Source: Progne subis subis (taxonomy: Eukaryota; Chordata; Aves; Passeriformes; Hirundinidae). Taken from it: 64,000 nt of DNA. The stretch is from the NCBI GenBank assembly GCA_022316685.1, contig JAKJHU010001524.1:1-64000 (forward strand). Reading direction: 5' to 3'. This document shows, one piece after another, positions 1 through 12,239 of this stretch. The position numbers and the translations under genes are program-made. Within the stretch, counting starts at the first letter, position 1. Every line of letters begins with the position of its first letter. The notes under the pieces are model-generated. The model made no database searches, had not been told where the DNA came from, and saw only the letters and a program-made list of their open reading frames with translations.

Positions 1-3000
1 TTTAGGAGTTCTCATTCCTAGCCTCTCCACAAAGACTCCAGAAACAAGGCAGCACTGTGCTGTCTGCACAGACCAGGGCTGAGAAGAAGAGGATGAGGAG
101 CTTCTCCTACACACCCAAGTGAATGCCAGCACTGTCAAGGAAAAAATCAAGGAGTGATTACAGTATTACAATAAAATCCAACACAATGGTTCCTGCAATC
201 CAGGATTTGACTGGATTTTTACCCCCAGCAGAGCTGTGCCCACCAGAGCCTGCACAGCTCTCCTGGCCTGATCCCGAGCTGAATTCCCTGTGCCTGATCC
301 CCCCCCCCCCCATCTGAATTCCCTGCCATTCATCTGTTTGCAGTTCACTTAGAACTAAATTTAGCACAGGAAAAGGACACTTCAAAGCAGCTCTACAGAA
401 TATTGTGAAACACTCTAAGAGGTTTGAGGCATTCAAGAAAGAATCATTCCAACCTCCTAGAGAGAAACATCACTGACCCAAACGCGCTTTGTGCAGCTGT
501 CACTGGTTTTGTCAACTGTGCCAGCTCAACAAATACTAGAAATTGTATTTATCTCCTCTGCCTGTTTCCCATTTACACAGAGTTGGACAGGCTCGTAATT
601 AACAGCCTCAGAGAGAGTCAGCTCCTGAAATTAAGCAGCAGAAAATGAAGAGAAGTGAGGTTTGTTTGAAAGAGAAATACCTACGCAAAGCACAGGCTTA
701 CACAGCTTAGGGCAGACTTGTCGCAGTCTAAAAAAAATACTACAGCCATGAAATCTATTATGAGAATGCTCCATATGAAAACCACCACAGGATTAAGTTC
801 AAGAAAGGAATTTCTCATGCAAACTTTGCACTCTAATCTGAACTTTTACTGTAAGCATTCACATTCAGTTCAATTATATTTCAGGGGATATTTAGCCAAA
901 TACTCTGGAAAATTTGACGTGTTCTTGTCTACTTTACGAATTAGAGGGGACGAGAGATCACAGCTGTCTGGAACAAGATTATGTTTGTAAAGTACAAAAA
1001 TATTAAAGATGTGAATACTTTTTAAACAAACAAACATAAAAATCTCAAAGTAAATACAGATATCTTTCATCTCATTAAGAAAACACATGACTATTTCCTT
1101 TTTCATTCTCTACAAAAGAGTCTTATTCAATTGTATTAAAACCCTGACAAATTTTTGAGACTTCCCTCTTCCACACAAATTTCTAACCAATTCTGTAAGC
1201 ATACACTGTGCAGCAAAGAATGTTTGGGGAATAAATGATGCCATAGCAAAATAAAATGCACCAATTCCTGCACAGCGAGTTCTTGAAAGAATTCCAAGAT
1301 TAAAGGAACATAAAAAACGAATTACCCTTTTCAACCTCTCATGAGAGTAATCCTCCAGGTCAGCTTTGAGGTACATCAGAAACAAATGGTAAACTGTTTG
1401 GTAAACAGGATTTTTCAGCATCCCTTTTTGAAGGAATCATGGGAAAGTTTAGATCTAATAACAGTATAAAGATGAGTTCAAACTAAGGTTGGATCTTTTT
1501 TACACATCCTGCCTGTGAAAAACACTGCATGGAAAATCCAGGGGCTCCAAGGGACTCATTCATACCAGTGACCTACTGTCTCTGATATTATTTTTAGCAA
1601 GCACTTTGGTTTTCTTAGGAAGAACTTGTATATGCTACTTATAATTTTGTATCTCGAATTAGTCCCAGTAAGACAGACACTGGTGTCTCACTTGCCATCA
1701 CTTCAGCAAAGGGAAAGACAGAAAGAAAGAAGCTGAAAGTAACAGAACACAACAGAAGTTTTTATGGTTTTCAGGAGTTTTTTTCCAGTTTGTGCCAAAA
1801 GTTCTGTGCCACCCTGACCCAAGGCAGGTGGTGGTCCCAAAGCCTGCTGTTATCAGTGCAGCCACAGCCTGCACTGATAAAAACCTCCAAATCTTCTCAT
1901 CCTTACTCCCCTGATGCACAATTTAGGCTGGAATATGCTGCTTACAACCCAGCAAAAAGCTTTTTCCTGATCTCCTGCAAACACTAGAACTGGGAATTCT
2001 CAGCACTTAAGAGCAGGCAGAGCTTGGACACAACCTCCCCCCCACACACACACTCTGCACTCAGCTGGTGTGGAACAAACCCACATAAAAGTTCCCTTTT
2101 TTCATCCCCTTATTAACATGAGTGATGGGACCTTCGCAGGAGCTGCGGCTGCAGCACTGACAGGAATCATCCTACCTATGCTTAAAACAAATCCAGCCAA
2201 CTCTCAGCTGCAGAAACAGTATTTGTGTTCCTCCAAAAAGGGATGGCAAGTAGTTAATTATTAAACCAATTGCATTTAGCAGATGGTCAAAGAAAAGTAC
2301 TTTTTAAAAGTTGCCCAGAGGGTTATAAAAACAATCAAGCCCAAACAGCTGCCAGCTGGTGCATGAAATCAATAATGAGAAAACGAGTCCGACTGTATCT
2401 TTGTGCTCATTGTCTGGCTAAAGCCAGCCAGGACAAGGGAGCGGGACGTCACAGCCCGGCTGAATGGATTACGTGGATCTAATTAGGGAAAGACAAACAT
2501 CTGAAGCGGGGCTGAAAGGAGGGAGGCCGTGCGGGATGGACAGCCCCAAACGCACGGAACCTGCCAGCTCCAGGGCCCCCAGGTTCCTTTTTGAAAAAGC
2601 CAAAATGCAGCACAAGCACCAAAGGCAATTTAGGCAAACATATGGAATGCTTCACTGATTTTCTACAGTTGCTGTACAGCCTAAAAATTTATGAAAATGC
2701 GCAAAAATACTAAATTAAAATGTTATGCGAATGCTTTTTTGTATTTAAACACTATCAAGTGTGGCTAAGGATATAAATTAATGTTAAGTCTCAGCCTCCC
2801 AAGAGCAGCAACCTGGTTATCACTGCTTTTTGTTCTCCAAACTACACTCAGATTAGAGTTTTTTAATCTATGAGCCTCTCATCAACCTTAAAACAATATT
2901 AAATTTCTACAATAACATGACAAGACTTCAAGCAAAAATGCAGAGGAAAAATAAACATTACTGAGGAGGTAAAAATAAAATTTTACAAAGCAAATTAAGT

Positions 3001-4345
3001 TTATTTAAATAATTTTAACAAACAAAAACTTACCACAGGGACCTGACTACCTTGTACATAAAAAACAACAGATAGTTTTTGGTTTAATAACTTATTCCAT
3101 CGCCAAAATCTTCCCCTAAATTAGCAGAAACCATCAGTTTAGTTCAGCAAGCATTAGGGGTTTTGTTTGGAGGGGGTAGGAGGGGTTGTACTGGTTTTTT
3201 GAGGTTCACCCTGGAGAATGATGGGTTATTTGATGAACGAGGGGGTGGGAGAGGGAAGCAGTCACATGCAAGAGTAAACAAAACAGAACTGAGAAAAGCA
3301 CATTAAGTAAAATTTCAGCTGCAGTAGCAGTGTGCTTAAAAAACAAAGCCACCTCACAGTTAAAGACAGAAGCCTATCAAATCCCAGGATCTTACTGACT
3401 TGTCACTGTGTTTTTTTCAGTGAAGGTCCATTGATAAAGAGAAAAGCAGATTAAGATAGGCAGAATAAATTATTAATTGCTGCTCAAGACAGCCAAGATA
3501 ACACAAAAGCATTCCAAATGTTATTTTTAGCATATAAATAATACACTGTGGTTTAACTTACATCAGCTGTTTTCTTTACCAGATTTTTATCTGAAGATGG
3601 GAATAGCACACACCCCTTCAGCTCCCATCAGCTGCTACACTTGGTAGGATTTTATCTTGGGGAGAAAACAGCTCTGAGCTGGAACTCCATCAGCTGGTTT
3701 TGTAGTTACTCTGGGCAGGAGATATGGAATATTTTCTTGTGCACACAAAGCCCCTGGTCCATATTAACGCATGGAAGTGACACTTCCTGGGGACATCCGG
3801 ATACAGACCACACAATCAGCATTGGTTTATGCACTGGAATCTGCTTTTTGCAAATAAAAATCTGGCTTTATTTCCACTCCCGTGACCGTCACAAACCAGC
3901 CACACTGTGTGCAGGGTGCTAGTGCTGGTCTGCATGCAGTGAGCAAATATGATGCACAATTATTTCCATTCTGACACATACTTGATGAAAAGTAGAGAGA
4001 TGGCTTCTTGGATGTGCCTGGAACTGGATTTTCATTGCCATCACGGTTTGCTTCTGTTTTTCAAAAAAACCCCAGGATTTGTAAACAAGGTTTATTTTCA
4101 GAAGCTCAATTTACCTTCTGTTATCACATAAATTCTGTATCAATAAAGTGTCACCATCATTTTTCTTTTCTGCTGCTCAGCAAGGCTTACTTTCAATCAC
4201 ACAATATATGAAATGTAGATTGCTAGCAGTGAGCATTAATTTTGTCTATTCATTTATTTAGGAATCCTGCAGTAGACTCCTGAAACATTGCTTACAACAG
4301 AACTGTAAACTAAAAGGCACTGGAATAATAAAGATAAGGCTGTCC
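1..4345. other. Unique-looking noncoding DNA
   Basis: No gene or recognisable repeat is seen. The stretch is AT-rich with short low-complexity tracts: a C run at 301-310, and a C-rich then CA-rich patch near 2035-2052. A more CpG-bearing patch at about 2380-2600 is treated separately under findings. A 103-codon minus-strand frame at 1110-1421 is not supported as a gene. Confidence 0.5.
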
Positions 4346-5097
4346 TGTGATAAATGTCCTAAAGTTAATTCGTGTTGAATATGTCTGTATTGTGATACAC
4401 CCATATAAAATATAAGTTTGTGTCTACTTGTACATGTTCTAATAAAAACTGTGAGATATTGCAAGGTTAATTCATGTAAGTTTATATCTGCAAAACATAA
4501 AAGCCATACAGGGAAAGGTACAAAATATTTCTGCTGGCAGCAAAACCCCAGAACAGGGACACAAGGACTATAGAGGAATGTCAGCGAAATGCCTCTGCCG
4601 GGAAACCCTGAAAAGGAACACAAAAGCCACGGAAGAGGCAGATGAGCTACTCAAGAACCGATTGATTACATCAGATCTGTATCTCACCTGTTTCCTCAGG
4701 ACATTATCATATCTACTCATATCTCATCCGACTCCTCCGGACATTACCATATCTATGACACACCTGGGCTCAGCCATTAAGGTCATTGTTAACCCAGGAA
4801 AAACTATTCAGGACACCCAGACCTGAACATGAATAGTTAATGAAGCCACCGCGGATGGGGAAACATCGGAGCCTCGTCTCTTCTCAGCGATCCTGTGTAT
4901 AAAAAGGGGCAGCTTCAAGCCGAAAATGTGAACTTGGGGGATAACAGACTGGCAGAGTTTGTTATCAGAGTTCACCCAGTGCCGACCCCGGGCTCGACGC
5001 TGTCCTTTTAATTGTGGCTGTCCGAGACTGTCATTTTGTCTCTCAATAAAATTCTAAATTTTGATTTCTAAAAATTTGGTCTATCTCATTTATAACA
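4346..5097 (+). repeat. Solo LTR, family A copy 1 (4-bp TSD GTCC)
   Basis: The unit starts TGTGATAAATGTCC and ends TTATAACA. It is flanked by GTCC at 4342-4345 and 5098-5101, so it is a complete insertion of 752 bp. A TATA box (TATAAAAA, 4898-4905) and a polyadenylation signal (AATAAA, 5045-5050) follow in the order U3, R, U5, which fixes the + orientation. The 3' part carries a conserved TCGACGCTGTCC block shared by all copies. No internal retroviral sequence follows, so it is a solo LTR left by LTR-LTR recombination. The 4-bp duplication is typical of class I (gammaretrovirus-like) ERVs. Copy 2 at 45511 is closely similar along its whole length. Confidence 0.9.
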
Positions 5098-5685
5098 GTC
5101 CCATTTAGAAAGGGAAATTTCTACATTCTTGGGTAAACAGAGACCTATCATAAATTGAGCAATGCCTTTTAGTGCTGTCAGTGTGACTTGAGTCTAGATG
5201 GCCTATTGTGTTCCCTAAGAAACTTACTTAAAATATTTACTGTAGAATTGTAAGAATAGCAAGAATGATGAATAAATTTAACTCTTTTTAACAAAATATT
5301 TTGTTAAAAGTATGCTTTTCATGAAGTTCCTTTTAATATCTGAATAAACATATCACTTGTAAGAATCATGGCTTCTAGTCTCTATATTTGCATGTGTGCA
5401 CAGAGATTACGACACACAGATGTGTTTGTAACCTAAAACTCTGAATTTTACTGGAATCACTTTATTTTAATCAAATTCTGCAACTTGTAAGTCCCCATCC
5501 TCTTCTAATGACAGCTACACAATATCTTGCCTTTAATGAGCACCAGTCCTGGTTCAAAACCTGCATGAAAAAAACTTGAGATAGTTGTGCTCAATCCTCT
5601 TTATTTGTATATCCAAAAAAAATTCCGATCTGACACTCAGATTATTTACTGGAAGATTGAGGGAACTAGCGAGGAATATTTAAAA

Positions 5686-5708
5686 GGGGGGGGGGGGGGG
5701 GGGGGGGG
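5686..5708 (+). repeat. G23 homopolymer
   Basis: Twenty-three consecutive guanines. Such a run can form a G-quadruplex and is prone to slippage, so its exact length in the assembly is uncertain. Confidence 0.95.
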
Positions 5709-6512
5709 AATTATGATAAAAGATAAAAGCAACAGCAAAGAACATGAGACCATTTCAGTCAGTGTCAGCTGTAACATAAAATTGTACCATCTGAAAGAGG
5801 TTCGGTGTGCAGTGAAAAACCACCAGAGGCTGTCAGTCCAGCCCAGAGTGGACAGACCAACCCCCAAAGAGTCTTGCAGCCATGACCAGCAGAGCTTGGC
5901 AAACCCACCAGAGATCAGGCATTGCAGAGGCAGGAGAGAAAAAAATCATTCTTACTCCTGGAAAGGGTCGCGGTGTGTCTGGAGCATGGATAAACACACC
6001 TATTTAGGGATGTCTTGCAGAAGCTGGGAATTGCAGACTACAGATGTGCCAACTCCACTTTTACAGAAAACACAAGTTTACAACAAAGCTTCAAAGCCCA
6101 GTGGAACACTGAATGCACACGACCAGCCTCTGAAACATTCTATTATCTATAGCATTTTACCAATCACTATTATATTTCTTCTTAACCTACAATAAACACT
6201 TCTATAAATATATTCTTTTTAACCAGGTAAATCCTACTCAAGTTGCTCATTTGGCTAAAAAAACCCCCACATTAAATTAATCCTAAAGCATGTGCATAAG
6301 CTGAAACCTGTTCATCTACTCTCCTGCTTTTACTACACAAAAATAAACACTTTTGTGTTTGTGCAAAAAAATTCTGTGTTAAGATAAAGGAACTTTCAAC
6401 TTCAATAACACAAGTTATGTTTAGCACAGCTGAATAAAGGTATTTAAAAGTCATTGACTGTTTAGATTTTACATCATTAAATGCTGCTTCCAAAGTGAAT
6501 GAAAACAGAGTT

Positions 6513-6513
<1 letters not shown>

Positions 6514-6579
<66 letters not shown>
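6514..6579 (+). repeat. (TAT)22 trinucleotide microsatellite
   Basis: A perfect array of 66 bp, read as 22 TAT units, with no interruption. A perfect array this long is usually length-polymorphic. Confidence 0.97.
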
Positions 6580-7539
6580 GTGAGTCTTACTAGAATACAA
6601 ACATCCTTAGTGGAAAAGCCAGTAAGGGTTAGTTATGTCATGATGTGTTACAATTGTCACAGGGTGATAGTAAAGGACACTGATGGTAATTTTTAAAATT
6701 CTATTTCAGAAGCATTCACAGAAAAAAAATCTATATATTAATAACTTTCTCTGATATGAACAAAACAACTCTTCTGCACTGCAATTATAAAAATACAAAC
6801 AGCCTGGCATGAGCACAATGACCTGTATCACCTTCAGTTCAAACAGCAGCCACCCTCTGTGTCATTTCTCAAAGATAAATGCAGGCAACTACAGAAATAC
6901 ATGGTGAGTATCAGTCAAAATCCAGCCAAAAACCAGTACAAAATGCAGCTAAAAAAATTAGGAATGTTTTATCAAACAACATAAAACTTTTCAGAAGCTA
7001 CAATTATGAAATATTTATCCTAGAAACACTGCCATTTATGAAATTCAGGAATTGTCTGCATCTAAATCAGCACATTAAAGTGCAGTTAAAGTACCTGAAC
7101 AACCTTAACCCTGTGCACACCTGAAGGGCTCAGACCTAAGGACCCTCAGAACACTGTAGGCAATCATGCATTTGGCAGATGCAATGAATTTTAGGATATA
7201 AAAGTATAAAAGAATCTTCTGAAACTTAATTATTCTCTGTCACAAAGTACCGGAGCCTATCATGGCACACCCAAAAACTTGCCTTTATCTCCTTAATTTG
7301 GCCAAATCCCTTCAAGGAGTTCAAAAAAGCTCAGAAGCTCAGGAGGTGGGAAACTGAGGTGGGTTTTTGAAAAGCACCTGCTGTTGGATTAACTCTTTTC
7401 TTTACAAAGACAAGACTGAACAATGTCACATAACTACTGCCTCTGGTTTCAATGGGAGTAGACAGGTTTTCTTTGGAAAATCCAAGGCTCTCTGGGGTGA
7501 TTTCTGACTCAGTTCTGCATCAACAAGCAAAGATCACAG

Positions 7540-7985
7540 TGTTATAAATGGCTAGCCAATTTGATTAATATAAAGAATTTATTCCATAGTAAAAATAGAA
7601 TCATAAAAAGCCACAAGCAAAAATCAGTTCAGTACTGTGCCAGGCGAACAGTACTGGGTCAGACAGGTTTCACCGTGTTTCACGAAATATAATTATCAGA
7701 GTGTTCCTTTTATACTCTCTCAATCCTTTTCGAGGGGTCCCTTCTTTTCGGTGGTCTTGTTTTCTCTTACATGTTGGGACATGTCTCTCCCTTTATCGTA
7801 AAGTGTCTCTGGGATGCAGTCCTTCCAGATGAATATTTATGCTGGTTCCAGTAAAAGTCCCCTGAAATACACATCTCCCAGATGAATATTCAGGCTGGTT
7901 TCAACATAATCTTGTGGATGGAGATCCTTTTTTCAGACAAGATTACTTTAGTTTTAGCACAAATTTATTTATATCATGTATTACA
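7540..7985 (-). repeat. Probable solo LTR, minus strand (4-bp TSD ACAG)
   Basis: On the + strand the unit runs from TGTTATAAATGG to ATGTATTACA, flanked by ACAG on both sides (7536-7539 and 7986-7989). Read on the minus strand it has a TATA box (reverse of TTTTATA near 7710) followed by AATAAA (reverse of TTTATT near 7571) close to its 3' end, the normal LTR order. An alternative inner 5' boundary is TTTCAACA near 7906, which has no matching duplication. A 4-bp match can occur by chance, so the left edge is firmer than the right. Confidence 0.6.
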
Positions 7986-10924
7986 ACAGTCAAAAATTGT
8001 ACCTCTGCTTCTCCAAGTTCCTCTTCAAAAAAAACAACTCACTAGCACTGATGGTTCTTTTTTAAAGATTACATTTCTTTCATTCTGTGAATTTCCAAAA
8101 GGCATTACTGCCTGGGAGAAGGTGCAGAGCTAAGATAATGTTATTTTGTTCTTCAGGAAGGAATTTCAAAGAAGGCAGGAGGGAAAACCAGGAAGACCAA
8201 GAAGAGTAACAAAAATACTGGTAACAATCAGCCCTGTGTTACTGATCCCCCTTGGACACGGTCATGTAGGAGCCAGAAACAGCTACCCCAGGTTTGGGTT
8301 TTACCATCAGTGATTTACTCTGCAACTCCAAACCTTTCTAAAACTGAGGGTTCCTGCAGCTCTCACAAGAGGCAATTTGCCTGAGGTTTCACGCAAGACC
8401 TTTTAAACTGATTTTCATGCATTATTAATTCATAATATTGGAGTCCAGATTGCTTTTTAAGGTTTTTCTATCACAAGGACATGCAGAGTACAGCTCTACT
8501 GAGAACTGGCTTGTTGGGCTTTTCATGCAAAGTTATGACTCTCAAAGCAGTGAATGCAGCTCCATGCTCCATGATGAACTCCATGATGAATCAGTACACT
8601 TGGAAATACACTTAAAATTCCACCTGAAGGTTTCTACAGCTTACAGCAGGGATACATTGTTCTTGCTGAAGCACAGAGATCTCCACTACCTCTTTTCCCT
8701 ATCTAGCTATTTCAGGTGTTTCCAAACTTTGGGATATCTCCTTCAGACAGATTCTCTACATGTCTATTTCCATAATTTATATTTGTTCACAGTTTAATAA
8801 TTTCTAATTTGTTAATTTGTTGACCAGAATCCAACATGTAAATGTATGGAGCTGCTTCCATTAATGAGATCAGGAATCTTTTGTAATAGTGACTCTTTAG
8901 GGAGAACAGAAAGACCAAAGTAATTCCTCTAATATGGCATTGACCATCTCCCTTTTCTCTCACCTTCTTCAAAAATACAGGTAAGACATCAGTCTGCCCC
9001 TGTATTTACACTGCTTCAATTCCCAGTTAAATAATATAAAAATAGATGAAAGATCCATCTTTGTCTTGGACTGTTTTCAAAATTGGACACCAATGACACT
9101 TGATTCCCCTGATAAAATTGTGTCTACCCAAAATATTCTTGTCTGCAATGAGAATTACTTGTACTGAGGGTTAAATCAAATGGAGTAGGAGTCTCAGGGA
9201 GCAATACAGACTACTGCAAATATTAAAACACCACTTGTGAACTTCTGGCTACATCTCACTTTCTGATTTATCATAAGCTCTATTATAAGGTAATTCGCTC
9301 AGTAAAACTCAAGACCTTTCATCCTGCTACTACCAGAACTCTGAGAATACACACTTAAACAACAAATGGCTACTCCTACAGAGGAGAGCTGCTTCCTCTG
9401 TACTTCCAGATCCATTAAACTGAGGGGAGGCAGCCAAGAATCCCTCTGAACCCACGCATCTCCCATGTAGCACCGAGCTATAAATATTTTCTAGACTCAG
9501 GGCTCAAGCAGCAGCAGCAGCCCATAACAAAAAGCTGCATTCTCAACTGCATCCTAAAGGGATCTTCCCAACTCCAGTGCTGCTGCTGGGCTATCAGCAC
9601 ATGAAAGTCCCGGAAGAAGAACTGAAACAGCATGATAGGTTCTCATTGTCCTTGAAACCCGCCTCCTCCTCCGTCCCCTTTGTGAGCAGGGCGCTCACAC
9701 AGCCTCGATCCATCCACGCCTACAATCACAGCTCACCAATACTCATATGCAGCAAGGTCAGAATTTTTTTTTTTTTTTTTTTTAAACATTCTTTGATTAA
9801 TGCAGAGAGCTGCAGCATGTTTAGACAGGGTCGTGACCCCAGACATCCATTTAATCAAAATTTTCTGCTGCTTGTCCCAGTGGAGCCATCGCAACAAGAA
9901 ACTCTCTCAATGAAAAAAAAAAAAAAAGAAAAAGAAAAGGAAAAAAATGCACACTTCACATCTCACATTATTTACATGCTGTTAAGTAATTATTTCACTC
10001 TTCCACCCTCACTGGCCATCAACAGACAAGTCACCGCCTTGGAGATTCTGAAAAGCTTATTCAGCTGTATATAATTCATTTTGTCTCTTTCCTTCATTGT
10101 GAAGCTAACTGCTTAGCTTACAGACTTCTTTGTGAATACTTAAGTACATGGTGTCCATGGTAATGATCTCACTAATTATAAGCATATTTATCATATACAA
10201 AGTGTTCCCAGCTCTTTTTTCCCAAAGCCATCCTACTCCAGCTCTACCATCCAGCAGTTTCTCACCACATATTTACCCAAACACTCACATGTGCACACTG
10301 CATTTCCCTGGAATTCTGTCATTACCTGAGTGACCAAGCAAGTTGCTCAATATTTGCTCAGGAGTTTTCAATAACACTATGATCTTTTATGCAGCTCTTC
10401 TCCAGGGCAAAGTACAAAAATGAGCCAGGCAGGTAATAAAGAATTACAGTTTGCCTTTATCTAATAGCTCCATCAATCAGAGTAATAGAGTTAGATAAAA
10501 TGGTAACCTATTCACCCAGCTCTTCTTAATTGCTACCCTAGGATGCAAAAAGTAGGGGCAAGAAAAAAGTTTATTTCTAATTGCAGTTCAGAAATTAGAG
10601 GTGAATGACTTGAAAGCATCGAACACCCTCCTCTCCAAACTCAAATGGAAACTAACTGGAGACAGAATTACAACCACTAAATCAGATGTTGGGGGGGGAA
10701 AGGGAAGGGGGGGAGCAGTGTGGATTTAGGGGAACAAAAGGATTTATTTGACATTCTAGTTTCTTTTTTTCTGAGTGTCTTCTTCCTTCCAGATAGAAAA
10801 ATATTCATATTAGTTGGCAGAGTTATGAGAAAGATGGTGACATGATGTGCAGAGCATCCGGCTGAGGAGTTCTACACCCTCAGTGCACTCCAAGGACCAG
10901 ATTTTCACACTCATCAAAACTCGT
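7986..10924. other. Unique-looking noncoding DNA
   Basis: Nothing recognisable is seen. Long frames at 8438-8797 and 9577-10074 lack domains; the second reads through a T17 run (9767-9783) and an A-rich run (9914-9946). Confidence 0.5.
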
Positions 10925-11665
10925 TGTCTCAGGTTATGTAACAAAAAAAAATGTGTATTCTATTTCATCTGTTGAAAGCTGCTAGGGAGATGTTTTTTCC
11001 TTATCTCTTGTGACTCCAGGGGGGAGGGGGGTGGATGCCTTCTGATAATGGCCCAGCCAATAAAACCAGGTGGGGCAGTGTTTCTTATCTCTTTCACCAC
11101 CACTCCATCCTCCAGGGGGACATCTTCTGATAATGGGCCATTAGGGCCCACCAATGACATGACACATTCCATCATCCCATTGTGAGATGCTCCACCCAGT
11201 GGGGGAGGAGCTAACTGTTCCTAGCTAGATAAAAACTGGGACTGAAGGACACAAGGTATCCGGTTTTTCTACTGGATGCCCAGAGGAAGACCGGACCCAT
11301 CTCACCACCACTGGGCTTTCTACAGGACCATCTCTACTCCACAGAACCACATCAGTTACTCCAGGAGAACTTATCTGGACTCCTTCCAACACCCTGAGTA
11401 ACAGGGTGCCAGCATGACTCTGTCAGGGTTTTTTCCAGGATTCTTGTTTGCTTGCTTGCTTGTGGGTTTTTTTGTACTACTACGTTTGTTTGTTTTTCTT
11501 TTTAATATTCCTGGTAAAGAACTGTTACTCCTATTCCCATATCTTTGACTGAAAGCTCCTAATTGCAAAATTAAGAGTCATTTGGAGGGAAGGGGGTTTA
11601 CATTCTCCATTCCAAGGGAAGCTCTAGCTTTCCCTGGCAGACAACTGTTGTTCAAAACCAAGACA
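10925..11665 (+). repeat. ERVL-type solo LTR (5-bp TSD CTCGT/CTTGT)
   Basis: The LTR starts TGTCTCAGG and ends AAAACCAAGACA. The flanks are CTCGT (10920-10924) and CTTGT (11666-11670), a 5-bp duplication with one C-to-T change at a CpG. Its U3 aligns with the ERVL LTRs at 29030-30275 and 37088-37645 (reverse strand), sharing the GAGATGCTCC block and the GTATTCTAT block. A TATA-like GATAAAAA lies near 11228. The CAAACCAAGACA-like end recurs at 63260. It is more diverged than the LTRs of the 37 kb provirus. Confidence 0.85.
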
Positions 11666-12239
11666 CTTGTCCACTAAATAAAGGGCTACCTGGATCAAAC
11701 AGGACAGGGAGAAAGGAAGAAAGCAAAATGAAACGGGATCCTGGAAAATTAGGATCAGTTGGAAAGGAATGTAAGTAACAAGGATAAAATCAGGCACAAG
11801 TAAACCACTGGGTATGTAATAACTGAAATTCTGCCTCATCTAAAGCTGACTCCTGCACACAGCATGTGATAGAAACAGCCAGTTTTTGACAAAACTGTCC
11901 ATTCAAACAGAAATAAATCTCAGCAGATCCAACACACTTCTTTACTTGCAAAACTCTACTGAAACTTCTATGTACACATTTGTAAATACGACTGCATTGT
12001 CCCATTTCTTTTGAACCCAAATCGCCTTTGAAGAAAAGGACCTTTCACATTTAACTTTTGTGGGAAGAGGAAATTGTCACTGATACAAAGTAAATTTAGG
12101 AATATGGGATAATTAAAAATAAAAAAAAAAAACTTTCCCCCTCAATCTTACAAATTACCCATTGCTACAGAGAAACTTTCTCAGCTGTATTAATTATTTG
12201 ATAATTCATCGCTTTCTCCAGAGAATAAGTGATATGCAC
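11666..12239. other. Short noncoding gap
   Basis: This AT-rich sequence lies between two LTR insertions. It contains an A run near 12120-12131. No gene or repeat family is recognised. Confidence 0.5.

Larger units (their letters stand above)
5098..7539. other. Unique-looking noncoding DNA with homopolymer and microsatellite tracts
   Basis: No gene is seen. A 202-codon frame at 5587-6195 crosses a long G run and has no recognisable domain; I take it as chance. A G23 run and a (TAT)22 array are listed separately. Confidence 0.5.

Noticed and set aside
4258..4623. 121-codon minus-strand frame
   Set aside because: It lies almost wholly within the U3 of a family A LTR, and the matching part of copy 2 does not keep it open at the same length.
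5587..6195. 202-codon plus-strand frame
   Set aside because: It reads through a G23 tract as polyglycine, has no recognisable domain or splice context, and the opposite strand is equally open there.
6499..6696. Frame with 22 tyrosines
   Set aside because: It is only the translation of the TAT microsatellite.
9577..10074. 165-codon plus-strand frame
   Set aside because: It owes its length to a T run and an A-rich run read as phenylalanine and lysine.
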